64,000 nucleotides of DNA from Pyrenula massariospora. Taxonomy: Eukaryota > Ascomycota > Eurotiomycetes > Pyrenulales > Pyrenulaceae. Location: contig JAGFMI010000007.1 of assembly GCA_021030905.1 (NCBI GenBank), positions 310,001 through 374,000 on the forward strand, read 5' to 3'. Below the pieces are notes generated by a model, which was not told the DNA's origin, did no database searches, and worked only from the letters and a program-made list of their open reading frames with translations. A program made the translations under genes and the position numbers. Of this stretch, positions 56,474-64,000 are shown piece after piece. How positions within the stretch are numbered: the first letter of the stretch is position 1; the number at the start of each line of letters is the position of its first letter.

Positions 56474-57159
56474 ACATAATGAGAAGTTATTTGCTAGAAG
56501 TAGCGTTCAAGATAAGTATAATACTTTTTTATCTGATACATCAATCTATCAGCCAAATAATTGAGAACTCTTAGAGCCGGGCTTTCCGCGGTAATTTGTC
56601 ATTCTATTACTGGAAAGGCAAAGTTTGCCGCTTAAACTTAATGCTACCTTAAATGAACACCAATACGCTTTTTCCGGTAGAATTTGGTTGTGTCTGTCTA
56701 GATTCTTTGCAAAGGTCTTTGTCGAGGGTTGGAGGTAGACCCTCATACCAAGATCGTGGTAGCCGGCCCAGTGGACTAACCTTCTTATTCGGGAATGCAG
56801 CTCGTGTGAAGCCAGGGTATCATGTTTCATCGTCTCATCACACAATCGAACTCCAAATGCACAGTAAGCACCTCGCCAATTTCACACTTTTTCCTCTCCA
56901 ACCATTCACCCTCTCCCCGCAAACATCGCCTCTCTCATTCTCCTTCTTTCCCTAACCCCACCGCCTCCGTCTCTCGTTAAAGAATCCGCAATCGCTGCAA
57001 TTCCGACGCTGTCCCCTCCGAGCCTCCGGATCGCTGTCGCCGCCGCCTCGAGCGTCTCGGCTCGCGTGCCCGTATCCCATGGGTACGGGTCTGGAGCGTC
57101 GAGCACGGTCGCGCCGTTGATGCTTTGGGGGTCTGTGCTGGGTGAGACCCGTTTGCATA
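56474..57159. other. region downstream of the duplicated gene end
   Basis: A minus-strand frame (stop at 56906) is open from about 57305 down and reads FVITVESGLRNRDDVLSATK, then HPWYRLVTLRPLKVSL, then ETLEAAATAIRRLGGDSVG. It looks coding and may be a further exon of, or a duplicated end from, the gene at 57363-58120. Between 56474 and 56900 I see nothing else. Confidence 0.4.
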
Positions 57160-57640
57160 CTGCGGCTTCTTCTGTGGAGGAGTCAGTGAGGGAGACCTTG
57201 AGGGGGCGGAGGGTCACGAGCCTGTACCAGGGGTGTGAGAACTTTGTTGCGGAGAGGACATCGTCTCTATTCCTAAGCCCGGATTCGACGGTAATGACGA
57301 ATTAGGGAGCCGGTCTTCTTCCTTTTCCCTCCTTTTTGGCGGCCGCCTCGCAGACGGGCTTCTTACAAATCCGTCCAGCTGAGCCTCTCTTCCTGCAAGG
57401 GCTTCTTCGGAGGAGTTAGTAAGTTCGCATCTGAGGAGAAAATAGGGGGAACGGAATAGTACCGAAGGAGCTGAAAGTTTGCCGGGAGTATAACTCTGGC
57501 GTTCCCGTACTCGGATTAGATGGTAACGACGAATCTGGGCTCTTCGCCTCCACTTCGTCCTTCTCCCTTTGTTTCGGCGGTCGCCTTGCCGACGGACTCC
57601 TCAAGTAATCCCCCATCTGACCATCACTTCCTGCCGCAAC
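57160..57640 (-). repeat. imperfect ~238-bp tandem duplication at a gene 3' end
   Basis: Two copies lie at about 57403-57640 and 57160-57402. Matching landmarks (minus strand) are GCAGGAAG at 57634 and 57396, CCGTCxGCxAGGCGxCCGCC, GTCxTTACCxTCxAATCCG, and CTxACTCCTCC...GAAGAAGCC at the ends (57419 and 57186). In the same frame both copies encode RSPSARRPPK-Q/R-REK and SSLPSNP. Substitution is substantial, so the duplication is not recent. Confidence 0.75.
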
Positions 57641-58120
57641 ATTTTCGTACGTCGGCGGCGACGGCCACGGCGAAGTGGTGCCCTCTCCAGGTAACGCGTG
57701 CAGACAATTTAATGCAGTCCCCAAACTCTGATGGCATGTCGCCAGCCAACTCTGATGCGTAATAAAATGCTCCTTATTCTTGAGCACCCACGCGAATCTG
57801 TGCGGAAGCGTCATATGTCTCCCCTTATCCCCGTCCACGCGGCCATCCTCGACCAGCCTCCCGATCGTGACGAGCGCGCTCTCTGCGTCCGAGACCACTT
57901 CATCGACGTACGCCTGCTTGGAGGCATCGCGGCTGAGCGCGGCGGACTTGGTGTGGCGCTCGGATTTGAGGAGGCGGAGGTCCTTGCGCACGCGGTCAAT
58001 GAGGGTGGCGAAGACGTGGACGTCGTCTGGGGCGCTGGAGAGGCGGAGAAAGAAGTCCGCGAGCTTGAAGCTGGTGCCGATGCTAGAGGCGATGGCGGAG
58101 ACAGAGACTGGCTCGGCCAT
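57363..58120 (-). CDS. fungal STAND-type N-terminal domain protein, 3' end uncertain
   Basis: The start Met at 58120 gives MAEPVSVSAIASSIGTSFKL, a helical N-terminal domain common in fungal signalling and STAND-type proteins. It continues IDRVRKDLRLLKSER, DAESALVTIGRLVEDG and FAWVLKNKEHFITHQSWLAT. A disordered RSPSARRPPKQREK segment follows. Unspliced, the frame stops at 57416. I prefer exons 58120-57511 and 57430-57363 (80-nt intron, GTACGG...TCAG; 225 residues) because this ends ANLLTPPKKPLQEERLSWTD, a natural-looking tail. A third reading of the intervening DNA (ARVILPANFQLLRYYSVPPI, directly continuous with that tail) also looks coding, with TAA just upstream. So the acceptor may lie elsewhere or the gene may be damaged. 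There is no NACHT or repeat domain. Confidence 0.55.
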
Positions 58121-58475
58121 TTTGGTAAGCAGATCGAGGCTGTTGGAAGAAAAGTTGGGGTCGTCGCACATACTGTACTCAGAGTAGAGTAGATTGAACT
58201 GAAAGAGCTATGAAGTGGAAATTGACGAGATTTGGTTTGCGGCGATCGTCGGTTCTGATCTAGTACTCATTACCCCTTATGGCTTGGGGCGTTCGGTGGC
58301 GCAGCCTTTCCTCTACATACTTTCCACAAGAGCGCGGTTGATTGAATTGCCGTGGGATTTGGACCCCAATCGATCTGGAGAAGGATCTAGTGGGTGTGCA
58401 GTGCAAAGCGGGCGGAAAGCATAATAAAAGCCTAATACTACCACACGGTCGGGTCTAGCGCCATAGTGGGCGTCT
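58121..58475. other. spacer
   Basis: This 355-bp segment lies upstream of the preceding minus-strand gene and downstream of the next one. I see no gene; the last in-frame Met upstream (58171) is an alternative start for the gene at 57363-58120. Confidence 0.5.
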
Positions 58476-59806
58476 TTACCGAGATAGCTGTACCACCTGC
58501 GGCTCAGCGTAGCGAATGGGCGACTCGCGTGCGCGGCCCTGGTCGTCGCGAATTTGTATCAGGCTGGGAAACACTACCCAGTCACCTTGTCGATGCGTCC
58601 CAGATTGATCCCACACGAAGTCCCAGCTGCTCGGCTGTGTGAAGAGCAAGTATCCAACCCGAGCAGCCCTCTTTACCAATTCCTCCAAATTACGAGCTCG
58701 CTCTGCATCATCAGGTGTTATAGCACACGGCTCAAGCGCCTCCTTGAGCATGTTTGCTAGCTCGCCGATGTTTCGTTGCCTGTCATCCTTGGGTCTAAGA
58801 GCACCGTCGCCGTATCTGGGCTGCAACAAGGCCCCCGAAATTTGTCTCCATCGCCCAAGTAACTTTTGTCGATCAGTACCTGCAAGATTACTAAATTAGC
58901 GCCATGTTTGTGGGAATATTGCTCGAAAACGAACTTACTAGCATCTCTTGTTTCGACTGAGGATACATTTGCCAGGATAAGGGCAAGATCGGGTGGCAAT
59001 AAAGTGGTTTCAATGCGAGCGTCAGGCTGGATATTGCGAAGAACGGCCCAGGCTATGATAAATCGCACGGCGCTGATTGTACTGTTCGGCTTCAAGAGTA
59101 GGTCTTCGAGTTGACGCAAGGATACTGGAGAGCGTTCACCAAGCAATTCCCCGAGATACTCTGATGAACTGCTGTTGTACTTAGGCACTTCAGCGTCTTG
59201 TGCTACGCCGTAGTAGCTTCGAGCATGGTTCTTCACGGTTGATCCAAGTTTCGACATGCTGTCTCCGACATCCCGTTCAGGAATTGGAAGTGGAAGCATT
59301 GCAAGGAAGGATGAATCCAAGGCTCTCGCATGCGTCGAAACTTTCGATAAATCTGCAGTTTTTGTTGTGCTATTGTCGGAGTGTTCCCTCAGCGAAACCA
59401 TGCCGGCCCTCCCTTGGATCGGACGACCTCGAGAACGCTTTCGGAGAAAGAGTAAGGCGAGGAGAGTAGCTAATAAAGCGCCTGCAATGGCAGAACCAAT
59501 GCCAATTCCTGCGGCAGTACCAGGAGAGATCCGATGAGGCTTAGAAGAGTACGCCGTGGGTATTGCGCCATTATTGGTGTTTACAGAGACAGTCGGCGGT
59601 TGTTGGCCTTGTGCAGATGTTGTCCCACTCGATTGGCTCGACGAAATTGTATTCTGAGAGGAAGACGTAGTATCACTTGAGGTTGCTGTGGTTGAGGCGA
59701 GCTGTATAGCCGTTTGTCCCCCATAACTCCATAGAGGTCCAGAGGATTGACCAGGAGATATTATTACGGCAGTTGTCAGAGTAAGGCTTGCTGTTAAAGT
59801 TGACAT
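58476..59806 (-). CDS. single-pass membrane protein with Ser/Thr-rich ectodomain
   Basis: Exons are 59806-58939 and 58879-58476, with a 59-nt intron (GTAAGT...GCAG); the product is 423 residues. The start MSTLTASLTLTTAVIISPG is preferred over an in-frame Met 17 codons upstream. Residues 15-95 are Ser/Thr/Gln-rich and likely glycosylated (SSDTTSSSQNTISSSQSSG). One TM helix (GIGIGSAIAGALLATLLALL) is followed by basic LRKRSRGR, giving an outside-in topology. The cytosolic part has an alpha-helical region (YLGELLGERSPVSLRQLEDL, AVRFIIAWAVLRNIQPDARI) and ends with WDFVWDQSG and VVFPSLIQIRDDQG. Similar fungal proteins exist, but the cytosolic domain has no named function I can give. The layout is that of a surface sensor; this is inference. 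It lies next to the Hsp70-like gene, divergent. Confidence 0.78.
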
Positions 59807-60497
59807 TCTGCTCCTCGAGTTCAAAAAGTGCACATCCGTGGTGAAGCAAGTCGTCAAGGCGCGAAATCAGTCAGAAAATAATGTAGACCGTTGTTTAATG
59901 GAAGAATTCAGAATATTAGGAAAGAGATCAGTCAAAGGGCACGGCATTAATGTCTTACCCGCGGCTGTGGGATGAAACGACCAGGTTCCAGACTTACACG
60001 GAAGGACTCACTATCAGAAAAGGGCTGCAGCATCTCTTACTATGAAGGGGCGTTTTGCACTTACCGGCCAATGGGCAAAAGCTTTGGCGCCGGATCCCGA
60101 TCCCTGAAGTGACAGAAAAATCCCGCGGGCATATTCCACGATTGAGAACGGTAAGGCCCGTCAATATAGAGGAAGGAAGATTGGCTTTAAACTTAGCTTT
60201 CAAAGATGCACCGACAAGGGGCTTTGACACCCAGTGACACGGCAGCTTTCACTACGCCCCCAAAGCGGGCGAGACCCTAGGTGAAATAGAACCTGCAAGG
60301 CTTGCGCCATCACAGCCTCAGGGGCGGGAGCATTTGGCGAATTAAAACAGCGGCTAAGGTGCAATTTGAGTACTTGTACAATGTAGGTTCGATAACGATG
60401 CCTGAGTTGACACATCCATAGCTGCAATTTTCAGAAGTATTCTCCAGCATCTCGCCTTGGCAAATAATTTCTGAGCAGAGTAGAGTAGGGGAGCAAA
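59807..60497. other. divergent intergenic region
   Basis: This is the shared upstream region of the membrane protein and the Hsp70-like gene. There are only short frames. TTC/GAA triplets near 60429 resemble heat-shock element parts but the spacing is wrong. Confidence 0.55.
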
Positions 60498-62648
60498 ATG
60501 CCTGAAGATTCAAAACCGGATATAATACTTGGTGTAGATCTTGGACAGACATGTACAGGTCAGTGTGCGCTATCGGTAGAGAATAGCAAGGCAAATCCGA
60601 TCTGACTTAGCCCCATAGGTGTTGCATTTAATATTCTGTCACAAGGGAGTGATAACATACGGTGGATCCAGGAATGGCCAGGCCGGGCCCAGGCAAATGA
60701 GAATAAAGTACCGACAATTCTGGTGTACCCTCACGGCCATGATCGTCCATCATCATGGGGATTCAAAGCAGAATCTCAGGCTGAACAGAGCGTTTATCAC
60801 GGCGTTGTCCGCGAGTGGTTCAAAATTTACCTTGACCAGGCAGTCTTCGAGGAATACAAGGCACACACTCCAAACGAAACAGCAACTTACGAACAAGTGC
60901 GCCGTTGGTTCAGGGACTATCTCAGTCTGTTGTATGACCACATTAAATTCAAGCTGTCTGCTCAACTCGTTGATTCGCAGTGGCGCAATGCCAAAATCGA
61001 ATTTCTCTTCTCCTGTCCAACGACTTGGTCGCCCATGATTGTCGAGAAATTCAAGGAGATTGTCGGACAGGCCGGTTTTGGCGGTCCTGTAAATTCCTCT
61101 CATACTGTCACTATTAGCCTGACGGAGCCTGAAGCTGCTGCAGTATATACTTCAACAGCAGCTCCTGGAACATTCAAACCCAATGATATTCTGGTGGTTT
61201 GCGATGCAGGGGGAGGCACAACGGATTTATCAGCATTACGAGTGACGGACACAGCGATCGGAGCATTATCATTAAAGCAATTGAGTCAAATTGACGTCGT
61301 CAAAGGCCAGAACATAGGCTCGGCCGCGATAGATTATGATTTCCAGGAGTTATCGAGGTCCCGTCTCCGTGAAGCCGAGCGCATCATGCCTCTAGGTGTC
61401 GATATTGACGAAGCTGCTTGGGAAATGTCCAAGGGCAAGGACTATCAGAACAGCAAATGTGAATATGGGTCCTCAGATGGGACACCTAGTTTCTCGGTCA
61501 CCATTCCGCGGCTGGGCCAAGACTACACCAATCCGAGGGCTAGAATTGAGCATGGGGAGATCACTTTCAATCAAAATGACCTCAGAAGTCTGTTTGACAA
61601 GCAGTTAGACAAGCTCTTTGCATTAATTGACAACCAGCTTGTTTGCTTGAAGTCGAAGTTCCCCATGGAGGACGTGAACCATCTCGTGCTCTCAGGTGGT
61701 CTCGGCCGATCAGCTTATGTGCAGCAGAGACTTCGTGCCCGTTATGGAGATGGCTCCAGCACTTATTCCAACGCACAATTAATGCAAGTCCGCGTGGCCC
61801 CCGATCCTCAACTCGCGGTATGCAAAGGTCTCGTTGCAGATCGACAACGCAAATTGAAGGCAGGCGAAGGAGTCATGGGTTGGCGTTGCTGTCGTGCGTC
61901 ATATGGGCTGATATGTAGGGAGCTGTACGACAGTTCTAACATGAGGCATATTGGCCGAGCCACCGAGAGGGATAGTCGTGATGGCAAACAATACGTCAAT
62001 GATTGCGTGGATTGGTTCGTGATCCAAGGGCAGCCGGTGTCTGTAGATAAACCAATTTCGCACGCTTTTCGCCGCAAGATTGCACCGGGAGATCCGAGAC
62101 GAGTGTTTCCAACAAAGATCGTGGTTTCGTACAATCCACCAACAACGCTGCCTTACGAAGTTGGGCCAGGTAAGTCTCCTAACAGTGGGGTCTGGTATAT
62201 ATACTAACATACGTCAAGGCGTAGAAAAGCTCTGCGAAGTCGAATCCGACCTTTCTGGTGCAGATGAAACCAAGTTCAAAGAGAAGAACAAAAAGTTCTG
62301 GCAGCTTGGACCGCGATACTATGAAGTGAGATATAATATCAAAGTCATAATTGGACCAGCGGATTTGCGCTTCGAGCTCTGTAAGCACTATTTGAGAGGA
62401 TCCCCAGTTTGAATAGTACCTCTGCTGATACCTTGATGCTAGGGTTCAACGACCAAAAGCTCAGCAAAGACACTCCGATCAAAGTAGAGTGGGCGCCATC
62501 GACAGCGCCTTCAACTGCGGTGTTGGAAGCACCGCCTACTCCTTTATTGAATATTGAGGGTGAGAAGGTGCATAAGAAGAAGTCGAGAAGACTTCTGCGA
62601 ACGGCGAGTACAGATTTTCTCCGAAATGGTTTTGGAAAGTCGCCCTGA
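60498..62648 (+). CDS. Hsp70-like ATPase, HSPA12 type
   Basis: Exons are 60498-60558, 60619-62169, 62219-62380 and 62443-62648, with introns of 60, 49 and 62 nt; phases agree and the product is 659 residues. The actin/Hsp70 fold shows phosphate 1 (DIILGVDLGQTCTGVAFN, rebuilt by the first splice), EFLFSCPTTWSP, SLTEPEAAAVYT, phosphate 2 (VVCDAGGGTTDLSALRV, about 213-229) and the adenosine motif HLVLSGGLGRSAYVQQRL near 380. It lacks the canonical substrate-binding domain; the C-terminus is basic (HKKKSRRLLRTAS). This is the divergent HSPA12-like group, expanded in filamentous fungi, with unknown clients. The ATP-binding residues look intact. It is divergent to the membrane protein on its left. 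Confidence 0.88.
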
Positions 62649-62899
62649 ACTGGCTCCACAGACGAGTCGCAATGAGGGCGAAACTGGCGCAAAGAAGGAA
62701 ATGTAGTGTTGAATCCAAGTGGTTCGGTATGATTAGCCTAGATAGATATTTGATGCTAAAATAAACTCGGTCCTGTGGTCGTCTAATGGATAGAGCCGGC
62801 TGGGCCGGTGGGGCGGGTAAACCTATCTACCTTATCTAAGGTAGTTCGCTGTATTTAAGGTTGGAGTTTGCATCGCATTGTGGATTTGCCTGCTCTTGT

Positions 62900-64000
62900 A
62901 TGCCCCGTCTCCCACCCACGCTTTTGCGTCATGCGCAGTCTCTTTCTCCACGCCTTCCACTCCTCCTGCAAGAATGCCGCGACCTTCGATCCGCGCAGAA
63001 TGAGCTCCGCTGGCTGAAAGAATATGCTGTCGAGAAAGCTTTGCAAAGTCGAAAAAGCCGTCCCAACTCAGAACACAAGTCTGCAATAAAACAGGAGAGG
63101 TTAAAGCAGCGATATCCGCGACTGTACAGATCTCGATATGCAATTCAAAAAATAAGAGACGGTGCAAGAAGGCTAGGATGGCGTGCACTACTAGACCTCT
63201 ACGTGCGACAAAGATCGCGAGGAAAGCCTCTACAATACATCCTGGGAAGTCAGCCATTCGGCGACTTGGACATCCTCTGCCGGCCCGGTGTCCTTATCCC
63301 CAGGCCAGAGACGGAGGAGATTGTCACCAGAACCGCTGAGATCCTTCGCCGCCGAATCGACCAACTCATCAAAAACCCGAACAAACCCAACCATGAGCAG
63401 GAAGCCAGCATACAGGGAACAGCCTCCACGAAGAGCTCACCAACCTCCCCTAACACACCACCCCCACCGCTCATCCGAATCCTCGACCTCTGCACAGGAA
63501 CTGGCTGCATCCCCCTCCTCCTCACCTCCCTCCTCCACACCCACCACTCCACCCTCCAAATCCACACCCACGCCCTCGACATCTCCCCCGCCGCCCTCAC
63601 CCTCGCCCGCACCAACCTCGCCCGCGCCATCTCCTCCGCCCACCTCCCCCCAAGCGCCGCAGAACAAATCACCTTCCACCGCGCAGACATCCTCGACCCC
63701 ACCGCCCTCCCCCTCCCACCCCCTGTGCACACCGCCGACCTAGAACCAGACCTAGAACTCCTAATCTCAAACCCCCCCTATATCTCCCCCCACTCCTACG
63801 CCAACGGCCCCGTATCCCGCAGCGTGCGCCGCTACGAGCCCAAACTCGCTCTCGTTCCCCCTCAATCCTCACACTCCCCTCCCGTCCCACGCGGCGACGA
63901 ATTCTACACCGCGATCCTCCGCATCGCGAAAGCGCGGCGGCCGGGGCTGTTGGTGCTGGAGACGGGGGACCGGGCGCAGGCGGAGCGGGTGAGGAGGTTA
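62900..64000 (+). CDS. MTQ1: HemK/PrmC-type glutamine N5-methyltransferase, 5' part
   Basis: From ATG 62900 the frame is open to the right edge (367 codons), so the gene is truncated by the window. The N-terminal domain ends GKPLQYILGSQPFGDLDILC, leading into PGVLIPRPETEEIV, both signature blocks. The SAM-binding motif I is RILDLCTGTGCIPLLL. The catalytic NPPY is in LLISNPPYISPHSY near residue 290. The enzyme methylates the GGQ glutamine of a release factor; a mitochondrial Mtq1-like role is most likely, given the fungal eukaryotic context, although no clear targeting peptide is seen. Residues 50-85 (SRKSRPNSEHKSAIKQE) are unusual and could be an intron read through. Composition is C-rich from about 63440, then turns G-rich near 63930. 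Confidence 0.85.
   Translation, partial: MPRLPPTLLRHAQSLSPRLPLLLQECRDLRSAQNELRWLKEYAVEKALQSRKSRPNSEHKSAIKQERLKQRYPRLYRSRYAIQKIRDGARRLGWRALLDLYVRQRSRGKPLQYILGSQPFGDLDILCRPGVLIPRPETEEIVTRTAEILRRRIDQLIKNPNKPNHEQEASIQGTASTKSSPTSPNTPPPPLIRILDLCTGTGCIPLLLTSLLHTHHSTLQIHTHALDISPAALTLARTNLARAISSAHLPPSAAEQITFHRADILDPTALPLPPPVHTADLEPDLELLISNPPYISPHSYANGPVSRSVRRYEPKLALVPPQSSHSPPVPRGDEFYTAILRIAKARRPGLLVLETGDRAQAERVRRL

Noticed and set aside
60420-60450. Heat-shock-element-like TTC/GAA triplets ahead of the Hsp70-like gene
   Set aside because: Spacing between triplets does not fit nTTCnnGAAn.
62771-62830. tRNA-like 5' half (GTCCTGTGGTCGTCTAATGG followed by ATAGAGC)
   Set aside because: It resembles a tRNA-Arg acceptor and D arm, but no anticodon stem or T arm follows and there is no B box.

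Overview
The window is nuclear DNA of a filamentous ascomycete (Pezizomycotina; class not resolved). Genes are short and compact, with introns of about 48-212 nt carrying GT...AG ends. Identified genes include fungal homoaconitase, Atg22, Crt10, a fungal NACHT-ankyrin protein and an intron-bearing tRNA-Gly. Nothing looks prokaryotic, organellar or viral, and I saw no CRISPR array and no intact transposon.

Layout. 1-4 kb: 5' part of an MMTAG2-like gene (minus) and a CRT10 homologue (plus). 5-13 kb: one very large NLR-type gene (NACHT plus ankyrins, 2,612 aa, minus) whose C-terminus carries a separate ~30-residue repeat. 14-15.4 kb: TDA3-like FAD oxidoreductase with GATA sites upstream. 15.9-24.9 kb: a fast-evolving segment with a 22-bp degenerate tandem repeat, a dispersed repeat and five paralogous F-box-like/DUF7730-like genes. 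25.7-28.6 kb: a four-TM protein and a low-complexity protein. 28.8-43 kb: conserved housekeeping genes, namely GET4, a secreted GH43 enzyme, LYS4 and SER1 sharing one promoter, SEC22 and ELP5 convergent, SNRNP27, and a Cys-rich orphan. 43-48 kb: poorly conserved, mostly gene-free, with a second copy of the dispersed repeat and a coiled-coil orphan gene. 49-54.6 kb: ATG22 and a multi-pass membrane protein. 56-62.6 kb: tRNA-Gly(CCC), a gene with a locally duplicated 3' end, a single-pass Ser/Thr-rich membrane protein and an HSPA12-like Hsp70. 62.9 kb to the end: 5' part of a HemK/PrmC-type glutamine methyltransferase.

Genes that plausibly work together: LYS4 (lysine) and SER1 (serine) are divergently transcribed around a perfect palindromic Gcn4/CpcA site, so joint amino-acid-starvation control is likely. 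ATG22, a vacuolar amino-acid exporter, fits the same physiology but is not adjacent. GET4 (tail-anchored protein insertion) and SEC22 (a tail-anchored SNARE) lie in the same block, which may be chance.

The most unusual signal is compositional. At least seven GC-rich islands of about 0.6-0.9 kb show an abrupt switch from C-rich to G-rich on the plus strand, always in that order, inside genes of either orientation. Other points worth attention are the paralogue array with one member carrying a stop at codon 6, the ~30-residue repeat at the end of the NLR, the 22-bp array joined to a dispersed repeat, and a 238-bp tandem duplication that leaves a gene end ambiguous. All exon boundaries were placed by eye from reading frame, splice consensus and family similarity.
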